From Aphis gossypii (Eukaryota; Arthropoda; Insecta; Hemiptera; Aphididae), in contig NC_065532.1 in assembly GCF_020184175.1 (NCBI RefSeq), forward strand, positions 124,001 to 188,000: 64,000 nt of DNA, in the 5' to 3' direction. The notes under the pieces are model-generated. The model saw only the letters and a list, made by a program, of their open reading frames with translations, was not told where the DNA came from and searched no databases. A program made the translations under genes and the position numbers. Position 1 is the first letter of the stretch. The number at the start of each line of letters is the position of its first letter. Shown piece after piece: positions 36,194-47,819 of the stretch.

Positions 36194-37405
36194 TGTTGCG
36201 TGCCAGTATCAGATTTGAATCCAGATAGTTAATTTGAATTAAAGTTAAACTTAATAACGAAATATGTCTTTATTGCATATAAATAAAATACATGTAACAA
36301 ATAAAATAAGTGGCTGAGTGTCGTGAAAGTGCTCAGTTGTTGATAGCTTTGGTACATCTGCCGTTGCTGGTCTTCGGGCTCCCTTATATATTGTGGTGCG
36401 TCTCTTGTTTACGTCGTGTGGTCGCACAGGTGTCCTTGTAGTTGTTGTTGCAAATTCGGACACGAGTAAATGCATCATTAGTGCACTGTAATTATTGGTG
36501 CGCTTACTATCCCGACACGTGTCATGGTCATAGTAGCATCTGCATTACCCTTGACACGAGGCATGGTCATACTAACTTAGCCTTGTAATCTCGTAGATAT
36601 CTTACAGATATCTCATAACCCATAATACCTCCCCACAAAAAAAAAGGTTTATGTCTGCAAGACAGAAATCTTTACAATTTTTCTTAAATGCACTCAGTTA
36701 CACTTACAATTTCAGTTTTACATTGGTAACTTAATAATAATATTAGTTATATCAAATTTTAAATCAATTAAGAATACAATATAAAGTATGTTAGTATAGT
36801 ATATATTATTAATATATATATATTTTTTTTAATATTTAAATCTCCTTCACCTTGATTAATACAATTAAAATAATAAAATAAATTCGCGAACAATTAATTA
36901 ATATCACACACGAACGTTACGTTCTACCCACATACCAAATTAAATAACTGAATAACTAAACTTAATCATAGGATATAATAATATTTATATTTTAAAATGC
37001 TTTATTAAGTTTTCATATCGTTGTTTTTTTTTTATGATAATATGATTATAAATATATTATATTTGGTATATTATTCTACATCCATTCTCATAGATCATGA
37101 AATTGTTTTAGTATAGTTACTTTCTCTTCTTCCGTATACTTTACGTTTTTGCGGTTTTAGTTTATGCAAACTATAATTTTGATTTTAGTCTTACGAAATA
37201 TGTATCGTAACATTGACCTTATTTTTTTTTTACATTTTAACTCGTCATTCATACCTAGTTTATTCATTACTATTTATTTAATTCTTTTTATTTCACAAAC
37301 CTTTCTTAAATTCATTCATTAATACTTTAAATCTTATATTTAATTAATTATTTGCTTTATTATTATAAAACCGTTTTACATTATTTTTATGTACGGAAAT
37401 GGAGG
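36194..37405 (-). mobile_element. Rearranged remnant of an errantivirus-like element
   Basis: 36194-36627 is a minus-strand LTR of the 1765 family (434 bp with internal losses), followed by the purine tract and 3' region. Then, on the minus strand, come short pieces out of order: sequence matching 13290-13450 (near 37010), integrase-linker sequence matching 8940-9110 (37270-37090), and the pol end matching 10070-10130 (near 37400). No intact frame. Confidence 0.7.
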
Positions 37406-37431
37406 GCTATAAAAATTCCAAAAATAATTTT

Positions 37432-37641
37432 GCTGACAGTATTTCAGCCGAAAACATTCCAGCCGACAATATTTTAGCCGACAATTATTTAGACCGAATA
37501 ATATTTTGCCCGAAAATATTTTACCAGAAATTATTTCAGACGAATAATATCTTAGACGACAGTATTTGATCCGGAAATTATTTAACCGACAATATTTCAT
37601 TCGACAGTTAATATTATGGCTGAACGTATTTAAGCCGACAA
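37432..37641. repeat. Degenerate 15-17-bp minisatellite
   Basis: About 13 copies of a unit like GCCGACAATATTTTA. With a 15-base period the minus strand stays open and reads repeated KYCRL-type pentapeptides, which makes a spurious 98-codon frame (37376-37672). Confidence 0.75.
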
Positions 37642-37649
37642 ATATAATA

Positions 37650-38125
37650 TATAAGGAAATAAGGAACGCCAATCAGAAAATTAGATTTTTTTCACCGACC
37701 GCCGTTATCGATAACGCGATTATCACCACGAACGGTTCTTCTCCGGTTGATAACACGGCTTTTCGAAAACGATTTTTGTCGCATTTTTTAACCTAACCGT
37801 TCCGTGCGCGTTTGTGTTACGATCGTATACACGAGTTTATATTATAAGACATGTAAACCAGGACCCACTCGAGTGTTGGAAGTGTGCGAAGTCTTGGAAT
37901 TCAAAACACAAAACCAGATTGTTATCAATTCCATTGTTCACTTAAAACTTTGCTAATTAACAACTTCACATCAATTAAGTCAGCAGGCAATTGTGAGCAT
38001 GATGAAAGTGGTATTTAAATAATTTAAAGCAATTTGTTGAAAGTGGCCTGAATTTACCCATGTTGCCTAAATCTGCCCATGAAAACGAATTTAATTTTCC
38101 TATTTATAACCCAATAGAAACAGTA
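37650..38125. other. No gene seen
   Basis: Less AT-rich at 37680-37870, with several CG dinucleotides. A decayed upstream part of the P-element-like gene may be in 37980-38125. Nothing else recognised. Confidence 0.4.
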
Positions 38126-38126
38126 T

Positions 38127-38614
38127 ATGACATTCATGTCACCCATTTCTGATATGACCATAAGATATGTTAGTGGTTATTTGGCACGAAGTGTACTAAA
38201 AGAATTCAATTTTTGTAAACTATGTAAATTTGAATTAATAAGTATTGATAAAAGTAATCCTTTAATTCAAATAAGAGACTTTACTAAAAAGTCTCTAATG
38301 CATCCTAGTAAAAAATTCCAACAACTAATTGAGCAGATGCATTTTATGACCAATTTCATTTTGCCAAAATAAATCAGGATCATATAGGACAACAGTTAAT
38401 ATTAATGTTTGAAAGTATTGATTTTCCTTTATACTGCCCAAAACATAATTTAGAAATTTTTATATATCAAAAAATAAAAAACTTATTTATTTTTACTTAC
38501 GTGAAAAATATAAATCACATTTTAAAATGCATAGACAAACTTAAAAAAAGAACATTTACTGTGGTACCTACATATTTTTATTTAACACAATTTGTCCAGT
38601 TTTGTACAAAATAA
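38127..38614 (+). pseudogene. P-element/THAP9-like transposase, C-terminal fragment
   Basis: Two frame pieces: one with IRYVSGYLARSVLKEFNFCKLCKFEL and KKSLMHPSKKF (38127-38372), the other ending NLFIFTYVKNINHILKCIDK (to 38614). The GY-x-AR block, a C-x-x-C, and a C-terminal His/Lys-rich end resemble the tail of THAP9/P-element transposases. The rest of the gene is absent, and a frameshift near 38370 separates the pieces. Confidence 0.5.
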
Positions 38615-39070
38615 TAAAATTTGTTAATATAATATATTTTGAATAGCCTTGTATATTTTATGTAAAAAACTTGTTTATTATTAAAAAATAAATAGGTATG
38701 TTTAAATATTTATCCATTTATTTTGTTTTGAACTGATTACGACATTAATTATCAGAATTCTGAACTTTCGAGATCATTTGTTTCAAACTTTCAAATACCT
38801 ATATCAATTAAGTAATATTTATATATTGATAACTGGCAGTAATCTATTGAAAGCGATAATCGATTAATCGATATAATGGTTAAAGAGAATCACTCCTAAC
38901 CACTTATTTTATAGTATCAGAAATATCACATAGTCGGCGTTCTATTTTATCAATTTTCTATGATCTGGAGTCTGGACCTACTTTATTATTAAAATATTAA
39001 TATTCCAAGTTGATGTACAAACAATAAGAAAAGGTATGTGATAAAGTATGTTATATATTTTTTTTTCACA
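38615..39070. other. AT-rich, no gene seen
   Basis: Non-coding AT-rich sequence between the P-element-like fragment and the RING exon. Confidence 0.5.
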
Positions 39071-39074
39071 GTAT

Positions 39075-39287
39075 TTAACATATAAATATTTGTTCTATAT
39101 CTTCAACAGTGCAATTACAAACTTCACAGTTGTGTGGATGAGGGATGGCACAGTTTTCACATCTCCAACCATGGCCACAACTTCGATACACATACCGTAT
39201 GCCGTTAGGTACATCCCTAAAGGCTCTCAAACAATGAAGGCAGTTGCTGCCTGTTGGGTCCAATAAACTGTTTGAATTATTTATCCA
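39075..39287 (-). CDS. RING-finger-like terminal exon
   Basis: Minus strand. An acceptor (ttgattatag) precedes the frame. It shows CLHC, then CGH, CENC and CEVC: the C-x2-C ... C-x-H-x3-C-x2-C ... C-x2-C spacing of a RING-type zinc site, ending IFIC at the stop. RING proteins are commonly ubiquitin ligases. Only this last exon is visible; whether it belongs to a host gene or a transposon is unknown. Confidence 0.5.
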   Translation of the reverse strand, partial: WINNSNSLLDPTGSNCLHCLRAFRDVPNGIRYVYRSCGHGWRCENCAIPHPHNCEVCNCTVEDIEQIFIC

Positions 39288-39498
39288 TTGGCCTATAATC
39301 AAAGAATGTTGATTAGTAAGTAATTTAATACTTAAGCATTAAATTTTAAAACCTCCAATTAAAAATAATAAATATTTATTACCTAATTATTCGCTTATCA
39401 GTCATTAAATAAAAAAAAAAATAGAGAAAACAAGTTTTATCACTGGGTGGGCTTCTGCAATTTTATATTTTATTGTTCTTATGGGTATTATAGTATAT

Positions 39499-39688
39499 CT
39501 AGGGTTGGCAAAAGGTGGTTTGCATTTGGACCGCAAAGAAGATATAAATGCACTGTTATACATATTTTTCCTAAATACAGATTTTTTTTCATTATTTATC
39601 TGTATAAAACCAAAATAACTTGTTATCCTGGACCTAAACAATTTTTTTTCAAATCTTTCAGACCTATGAAAAAAATTGCCAACCCCTG
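39499..39688. mobile_element. 190-bp hAT-type MITE
   Basis: Termini CTAGGGTTGGCAAAAGG at 39499 and, inward from 39688, CAGGGGTTGGCAATTTT. Flanks are tagtatat (39491-39498) and tagtaaat (39689-39696), a 7/8 TSD. No coding capacity. Confidence 0.65.
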
Positions 39689-39721
39689 TAGTAAATATGT
39701 ACCATATAGGTTGTTTATGTG

Positions 39722-40145
39722 CAGTGCCGGATTTAGCGGGGGTGCAGGGGGTGCAATGCACCGGGGCCTCAAGACTGAGGTTTTATTAGGGGCCTCAGAT
39801 CGAAGTCCTATATTTTTAAATTAACTATCAATATTTAATAATATATTATAATGAAATGAATAATTTATTTTAAGAAGTTACTGATAACCATTTATTTAGG
39901 GCTGTTGGAATTTCAGATAATTCTATTTATTATTGTTATTGTCCGTTGTACAGATCTATTTTTAAACACATTACTTATAATATACACTATACGTCGTATA
40001 CTAATTTTGTATAATCCTATCATTTTACTTTTTCGTCTGGACGATAATGCATGCATTACTGCTGTAGTGCTGAGTCTAGCTGAACGAACTATAGATAACC
40101 GTTGTTATATTTTATAAATTTATTTATATAGTGAATGATATAACT
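39722..40145. mobile_element. Left end of another hAT, cut by the gap
   Basis: Begins CAGTGCCGGATTTAGCGG, a common hAT terminus in insects, with tttatgtg (39714-39721) as the candidate TSD half. The element runs into the N gap, so its transposase, if any, is not seen. Confidence 0.55.
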
Positions 40146-40245
40146 NNNNNNNNNNNNNNNNNNNNNNNNNNNNNNNNNNNNNNNNNNNNNNNNNNNNNNN
40201 NNNNNNNNNNNNNNNNNNNNNNNNNNNNNNNNNNNNNNNNNNNNN
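40146..40245. other. Assembly gap of exactly 100 N
   Basis: One hundred N, the usual placeholder for a gap of unknown length. The sequence on its right begins in the middle of a DUF4806 exon that is complete at 30018-30359 on the other strand. Confidence 0.98.
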
Positions 40246-40790
40246 ATAACCAGGAAGAATTGGTGAGCATTAATGCTGTTAACTATTAATATTATTTGTG
40301 TATAGGTACCTACTATTTTACAATAGTTATATTTTTTTAAGTACCTATGAAACATATAATAATAAATTAGCTAATATAATGTTTATGTACTTACTATAAC
40401 ACTAGATTAGAAAAATGTATAGTTTTAATTTTTCAATTTACAGAAATCTTACCTTTATATGAAGATTGGAAGTATGGATTCTATAAGCTCAGCTGCACGA
40501 GCAGCAATAAATGAATGTTTTAAGTATAATGTATTGGCTTTCTTCAGCTTTAGAGGAAAAACTAAGCGAAGTTTTTCAAAATTAAAATTGTGTACTGTTA
40601 TTTATGGTGAATATTTATAGAAATAAAAAATTAAAATCAATTGTATGAGTAATTTATCTTAAATTTATTTGTTATAGAATCTCTGTCTAGTTTCCGTACT
40701 CATTCCAAAGATGAAGAAAAATTCAACCGAACCGTAGATAACTACATAAAACATTCCAAACAAAAAAGTGAAGATCAAAATAATGAATAA
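40246..40790 (+). pseudogene. DUF4806 gene, last exons (right copy)
   Basis: The last 17 bases of the helical exon (to 40262, then donor GTGAGC), the DUF4806 core exon from 40444 (acceptor ttacag; LAFFSFRGKTKRSFSKLKL, donor GTGAATAT near 40611), and the last exon from about 40679 to the stop at 40790. These confirm the exon borders of the left copy. Everything upstream is cut off by the gap. Confidence 0.7.
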
Positions 40791-40794
40791 ATAC

Positions 40795-41333
40795 ATTTTT
40801 CCTATATAAATCTATACTTTGATTTTTACAGTTATATTATCATTAATAAAATTTTATCTTTAGCCAAAGACAATTATTGTAGTGATTGATGTTATCTCTA
40901 GCTATTACCCTCATAGTTAGGTTAATATACTAGTACATATAATGGTATTTTGTACAAATCTAATAAGTATATACATTGAACAAAAATACAAAATTAATAT
41001 ACATTTATAATTTACTTTAGTTTAACTTCTATTTTTATTAATTATAAATATAATTTGAATATTGTATTTTTTAATGCAATTATTACACTCATCTGCGGAT
41101 TATTTATATAATTTTACATAGTTTTGACCCGTTATAAATTATAATAGTCTAACATAAAAATATTAAAAGGTAATGCGTAAACAGGAAATGATTTTTCGAG
41201 AGGTTTACCTATCTATTCCATAGTATTGTATTTTCGTATATAAATAGAATCATTTTAAGATAATTTATGATTTTGGAAGAGAGGGGTAATCATCTCTGAA
41301 GTACAGTTAATTGTTTAATAATCTAAACATTAA
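40795..41333. other. AT-rich, no gene seen
   Basis: Mirror of 28960-29489; nothing recognised. Confidence 0.5.
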
Positions 41334-41580
41334 ACAGTGTTAACACTGTCGGGACACCGAATAAAAACAATTTTAAAACTGAAAATTGAACCATCATTAC
41401 ACACTGTCCAAAAACGGTTTTAAAAATTCATATTTCATGGTTATAAAACCGATATGAACACAATAATAACACTCTGTGTTACCCATGTAAAAAATCGGTA
41501 TTCAAAATCGAAAAAACACTGTGCTTAGAACAGGATTTTAACGGTGTTTTGCACTTTTAATTACTAATGTTTAACACGGT
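41334..41580. repeat. ACAGTGTT-rich block, right copy
   Basis: Mirror of 28690-28946, with the same 16-base palindrome at 41334-41349 and repeated CACTGT motifs. Confidence 0.45.
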
Positions 41581-41590
41581 GTGGGCACAG

Positions 41591-41802
41591 AAAATGCTAC
41601 TTGGGTATTAAGTCCCTCTACTTTTCTATCGAACGCTCCAATTGTAGTTATCGATACTTCAAAACAGAACGATTCGGCTACAGCATCATCAGTAGATGTT
41701 CAATTGGAAATTGAAGCATCGGAATCTCTTACAGGTGTAACTGCTTATTGTTTATTAATTCATGATCGCATTGTTGAATATGTACCTTTACTAGAGAAGT
41801 AA
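41591..41802 (+). CDS. Unrecognised C-terminal exon, right copy
   Basis: Follows acceptor gggcacag at 41583-41590 and is open to the stop at 41800-41802 (TAYCLLIHDRIVEYVPLLEK at the end). Same as 28479-28688 with a few substitutions. Family not recognised. Confidence 0.45.
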
Positions 41803-41974
41803 GAAAACTAGTGTGAATAATATTAAAAAACTGATTTATTTAAAATACTTGATGTTAAATACTATTAATTAATTTAAAATAAATAAACAAAATGATAATA
41901 AAAAAAAAAATGTTTTTATTTATTTCAGAAATTTAAACGAAAATGATTCGTTTAACTAATAACTAATCATGTTT

Positions 41975-42193
41975 TATTTTCAGTAAAAGTAATAGGGAGA
42001 ATTTTTATACTGTAAGAAGGACATTCCGCTTTAAACATTTTTCGTGTCCCTATAAAAATGGAGCCAAACGCCTCATGGTTTCCCTGAAACAACGTGGGGC
42101 GACTGGCTCCATTTTACAGCGGGAATTTCTTACACTGCAAGGGGACAATACCCCCTCAAACTTTTTTCATCTCCGCTGAAAAATGGAGCCAGA
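41975..42193. repeat. Direct and inverted repeat block, right copy
   Basis: Mirror of 28082-28300: TGGAGCC-containing units in direct and inverted orientation, able to form a hairpin. Confidence 0.55.
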
Positions 42194-42194
42194 C

Positions 42195-44853
42195 GCCCCA
42201 TATTTATACTACTATTATTTGACCCATTATTTGCAATATCATCAAAACTTTCTTGAATCAACATACTTTCAAAATTATCTTGATTGTCTATTCCTAAACA
42301 ACAAATGTATAGTTAATCTACCTATAATAGGTAAAAAAGCATATTATTTACTGTAGGGGTGACTTTTTACTTTTGTCCTCTCCTACAATACATAATGCAT
42401 AAAAATATTAAAAGAATTCTTTTAATCGAATCATTAATTTCCCTGATGAAGATGGTGTAATATTAATGGGGGTCCACTAAATTCATGAATTTGAAAAATT
42501 AGAAAATCACTAATAGTAGTTCTATTAAAATCAACCTCAAAGGCTTCAAAATGTGAATGAAAGTTAACTATTTTAATTTGCTTAACTAATATGTGAATTT
42601 TAGCATTGGGGTCATTAAAAATTATTAATTCTAAAATTTCTATAAGCACATTTCTTCTAAAAATTTTTTTAAGTAATAACCTTTTTTATAAACAGTACCC
42701 AAAAATTCTATTTAATTATAACAAAAAAAAATTAATAATGATACAGCAAGAGTGCTACATATTATATCTACATTTAAGCTTCTTATTCTATGTTTTGGTT
42801 TTAATATGACTTCTTGAATATTGGGTTGTAATAGACTGTGGGCAAACTTATATTGATATTTTTTTCCTAAGGTAAGTGTGATATTTTACGAGATGATGTT
42901 GCACGAGCATACATTTTTATTTCTTTGTGTTTTCCTTCATACCTAAAACACCAATAATGCCTTGGTGACCTGAATTTTTAATAATTGTAGGATAATGTAT
43001 TAAAAAATGGTGTTTAGGTTTTAATGTATCATTAAAGAGTCAAACATACATTGAATTGTGTTGACTAATTAATTGTTCAAGATACATAATTTTACTGTCA
43101 CTAAAATTATACGAAAGAAGTATATCAATGATCTTAATGAGTGTTAAGTGAAAATTCCATACTTTATCATTTTCCAGTATTAAATATCCTATCATAATTG
43201 AAAAAAAATGTACAAACGTCACCATCTCCCTTGCTGACATCTTTAAATGAAATTTTTTCAAATGATTTTCTGTTAATTCGGGAAATATATTACCAACTTC
43301 AATTGGGCCATAATTAAAGTTTATTTTACGTTTATTTAAATTAGATAAAGAAATTAACTGTACTGTTTCAATATAATATTTAATAATATGACACATATCA
43401 TAGTGACATATACCCTCAAAGACATCATGCATCACATCTATACAATAATTTTCAGTGACGTGGAAATTACTTATAGTGTTCAAAATTGAACTCTTGTAAA
43501 TACCCGTCTCACTAAAATTCATTTTGGCCACATCTTCTGTATAATTTACAATATTATGCATGCATAAAACATTTTCTTCACAAAGCGAATTTGCCGAATA
43601 CTTATGTATTTTACAAAACCGACAATAATAATTCGAAGAAAAGATTTGCTAAACTCAAGAACACTATTAAGACCCAAATTATCTCCTAGAACTATCCCAA
43701 GTATAAAATGTACATGGAATTTACCAAAATTAGTAAAAATGGTTAGTCCTTCTTTTTCAAGGTAATTAATTTCATCAATTAATTGTATTAGACATGGGTC
43801 ATTTCCAAATTCCTTTAAATCGATCGATTTAATCAATGCAGCTAAAAATATATTTGAAAGCTTGGAATTATTTTTGAGAAGAGGAAAACTATAATAAATA
43901 GCAGCAATGGATTGAAAATTGGCATGTGATCCTAAAAGGTTGTTTATCTCAAAATCATCTATATATAAAAAATATGGTATAGCTACCCTATCTTTCCTTC
44001 ATACTGAGATATTTTTTTCCCCCATAATTTGCCTTGTACAAAAATTTGATAGAGTTGTATTTATGTTTTAAAAATGTGAGAGTCGTTCATAAATAGTTTT
44101 AAAATTATTGCCATTTTCAAAAAATGTTTAAATTGATGTTTTAATAGTAAAAGAGCACCTCTAGTTACTCTTTCGTTGTAACAAATTTCACCACTATGAT
44201 TTCTGGCACATATTTCATTATTTATGGTAATCTGATGAACAGTTGAAAATAATTTATTCTCCATTAACCAATTGTTTAAGTGATACTCTGTACTCTGTGC
44301 TACAGTAAGAAAAAGGATCTAATATCAATCTTTCTATTTCGTTAAAAGTTGATCGTAATGTTGGTTCATTAATATTTTTTTCGACAGTATTTCTAAGAAT
44401 AAAAGCCAAAGGAGTTCAAATATTTTCTTTTATACCAGATTGGATGAAGCACACATCACTTTTATTAAAATTGTTGTTATTATACAAACTTACAATAAAT
44501 TTAACAGTTGATTCATACACTAACTTAGTGGCATTTTCAAAGTTAAAAATATTTTGAATTTCTTTATTACTTCTAGGTTTTTCTACACTGCGGGGGATTT
44601 GAGGGTCATTATTGATATTATTTTCTATTGACATTAACACATCATTATTTTGTGCATTTTGTGAAATCGTGTTAAAAGTTATGTGCTTTCGTTTAAAATG
44701 TCGTTTAAACGAAGACAAGCAATCAAATGTTTGAGAGCAGTTATTTTCTAAGCATGTATAAGCACTATCCGGTCTTAACATATGAATAATTTTATAATGC
44801 AACACTAAAGCTTGCAAATTTTCAACAGCCATTTTACAAATAAAACAAATCAT
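42195..44853 (-). pseudogene. C2H2 zinc-finger transposase-like gene, right copy
   Basis: Better preserved than the left copy at its N-terminus: a 145-codon frame from ATG 44853 holds both fingers, MICFICKMAVEN...HYKIIH and CLENNCSQTF...HFKRKH. Downstream pieces lie at 44264-44061, 43836-43546, 43561-43040 and 42649-42434. Shared frame breaks with the left copy (for example after GIKENI near 44416) predate the split of the two copies. Function: presumed transposase; superfamily uncertain. Confidence 0.6.
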
Positions 44854-44859
44854 TTTTAC

Positions 44860-45370
44860 TTACCTTTTAATCTCGCTTTTAGTTTATTATTGAATATTGA
44901 AATTAATCGTCACAAAAAACAGCAAGTAACTTGAAAATTGTAATTCACACTAAACTGCAGTATAATGGTAACGTAATAACCTGCACATGTGCAACTCGTG
45001 CGACGAAACTTTAACTGAACGTTTAACGTATTAGATTCTTATCGATATAATAAGAATTATTGTCAAAATCACAATAACAATTTTCATATTGTCAATTTAA
45101 TAATAAATATAATTGATTTGATAAACTGCTTGTAAATATAGGTTATACATATTATATTATATAGTTTTCAATTAATCTAAATAATTTATTTATAATTATT
45201 CTTTAATTAAGCAAAAAAATTTAATTAGTTATAAGAATAACATATATTTTTTTCCTATCTTTCATTGGTTATAGGCGTTATAGTACAGTAAGTTTTCTTT
45301 ACATGCTGCATGTTAGGTATAGTATATACTATATATTATACTAATTTCATCATCCAGAATTACATTTTAA
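44860..45370. other. AT-rich, no gene seen
   Basis: Mirror of 24900-25420. An alternative sequence near 44960-45000 replaces part of the left copy. Confidence 0.4.
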
Positions 45371-45452
45371 ATTTTATTGGTAATGTTTTACAATAATTTC
45401 TAACTTCCTACATAGTTTGCAGTTATATATAATAAAAATTGACCAATTTAAA

Positions 45453-45670
45453 TTTAAGAATAACTTACCGCTTATGTCACCAAACTCAAAATTTGTAACC
45501 GGCATTGAGATGGTCTCATCTCCATAAATTTTGATAGGGTTAACAAGATTAAGAATTTGGTTCTCAATTGGAGTAAGTGTTTGTGATACTTGTGGCCCTC
45601 TTCCTGTACCACATACATGTCTGTTTACCATAGCTATTTTACTTCTAACCTTACTACGAGAATCTGTCAA
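45453..45670 (-). pseudogene. Myb/SANT-like exon fragment, right copy
   Basis: Identical in reading to 24604-24822, with the same splice donor. Tentative for the same reasons. Confidence 0.35.
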
Positions 45671-46236
45671 GTCTTAAGATAAGATACACAATAAGAATAA
45701 GGAATAGTATTATTTTCTATAGTTAGATTTATGTATAAGTAATTTATAATTATATATTTAACTTAACTCTTCTCCATCAACTCCAATCCTTGACACAGCC
45801 AGAAATTGCATTTTAAGTGTCAGCGATTGCCATCTATCGGTTATGAGCATGTTTAAACTTTAAAGTACTTGTAAGCTTCTTAGAAATCAATTGCGAATCT
45901 TTTTTTAATAGTTCGATGAGTATCCCTTTTTAGGTATTCAAACAGTATATTTTTTGGAGTCTTCCATTTAAAAAACCAAATTATTGCACCAACTTTATAG
46001 ACTTGTTGGTTGTACTTGTAAGTTTTAACTTTATTTAAAAGTAAGTATAAGTCTATATGATCCAAACTTACAAAATTATAGAATTATGAAAACATTAGAA
46101 ACCAATATCCATACTGTACTAGTAACTACGAAAACGAAAAGTGGCGCGTTGATAGATGATTACTTACAATCATGATACCACCATACCGGAAGTGTTATCA
46201 TAATTATTATTATTATTATAATGACACTTTTAGTAA

Positions 46237-46433
46237 CATAGATAATAAAGATATGGATAGGCCATGCCAATGTTAAATATATTTGAGGCCGCGTGCCTGG
46301 AGGGGAAGGCAATCGAGGCGTTTTTATAATGATAGTCGATACTCGATATAGGTATACTTGTTTGGCCTCAACTGGACCCCTTAAATACCGCTGATAAGAC
46401 TGATATGTCCTATCCATATCTTTATTATCTATG
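46237..46433. mobile_element. 197-bp MITE, right copy
   Basis: Mirror of 23841-24037 with the same 25-bp perfect terminal inverted repeats. Confidence 0.75.
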
Positions 46434-46629
46434 GTGAGTAACCACCTTGGTTCATGTGCAAAATATTTCGGGTGTGTCAAAATAATTTCGTTTCACAATT
46501 ATATGTCGTGTGTAGTTCAAGAATAGTCATTTTAGATGTCGTACGACATATCAGTGTGGAAAATGTCTCACGAATGATTTTCCTGACGAGATTCAAGAAT
46601 CGACCCCCTGATTTACATTATTACGCTCA

Positions 46630-47400
46630 TCCCGTTGTTTGCTATGACAGCTAGCAATATCGCGTCCTACCTTATTGCAATAGCTACAAATTATTGGTGT
46701 TAAATTATTATTATTATTATTTCATCACATAGTCTGTACACTTAATCTACTACTACTGCAATCGCAAGCGATATGGTTAGTTCTGCCACAAATATAGGTA
46801 GCATCCGGAATTATTTTGCTGTCTCTGATTAGGTTACATATTGACCATTATTATTACGCGGATAATTATTATTTTCATTACGACCAAAATTGTTGGAATT
46901 ATTGCGATTGACATAATTATAATTATTCGGATTTTGTCTGTTCGGTCCGCGGTTGAAATTTTGCTTATAACCAAATTTTTGTCCATTTGGATTATTTCTC
47001 TGGTAGTTATTTGACCAACGATTTCCGTTAAAATTTTTATTTCCTTTCTGATTCGTTCTATTCTCGTTACTCCGTAAATATTTATTAAATCTAAATTCTA
47101 TCTCTAACTGCCTAGCCATTTGCATTGTCAGTTCTAACGTTTCTGGATTTCTAGCCCGTAATATTGTTTGCAAATGCAAATCCATTTTAAACCCGTTTAT
47201 ATAATTGCTAAAGACTAATCCATTTAAGTTGTCTTAAAATCTTTGCCTCTTCTGGTGTTTAATTTGCTTAAGTTGCGTTACATAAATTACAATATATTGT
47301 TCTAAGCGAACTGTATAAGTTAATACGTCTTCGTCATTTTCATACGTACGGAATTTAATTCTATCTGTAGTGTTTGTGGCGACAATTGTTGCTCAAATGC
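46630..47400 (-). pseudogene. gag remnant of the second Ty3 element, right copy
   Basis: Minus-strand mirror of 22870-23640. The 118-codon frame (47185-46829) runs 15 codons beyond the left one because a base is missing on the left near 23391, which again places an indel in the left arm. Confidence 0.65.
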
Positions 47401-47819
47401 CTAACCAAAAAACCTAACCTTGTTTTCTCTATACCTCATTATTTTTTCTTTATCTTTATTCATAAATTTATTTTTATACTCATTTATTATAAATTAAATT
47501 AATAATATTTTATTTCATAAAATATAATAAATTTTTGTTTTATTATTATTATTCATGCAAACTCTTAACTAATTTACTCAATTATTAATTAAATTAATAT
47601 ATTAACTTTATATTTATCATATTATCTTTATTATAAAATCTTCCTGTATTCTTTTTATTTATTAAATTTCCCTAATTATTTTTCTTAAAATTCTTATTTA
47701 CATAAATGTAGGACTTTATTCTCTTTATAATTCACAATTTACTTTTTATTATTTATAATTATGGCCTATGGGTATATTATCATTAATAACTAATACGCAC
47801 ATAATTATGTAAACCAATC
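47401..47819. other. AT-rich, no gene seen
   Basis: Mirror of 22461-22870. The last 8 bases, aaccaatc (47812-47819), are the hAT-3 TSD half. Confidence 0.5.

Noticed and set aside
39447..39824. 125-codon frame near the contig end
   Set aside because: It spans a MITE and a hAT terminus in arbitrary frame, so it is not a gene.
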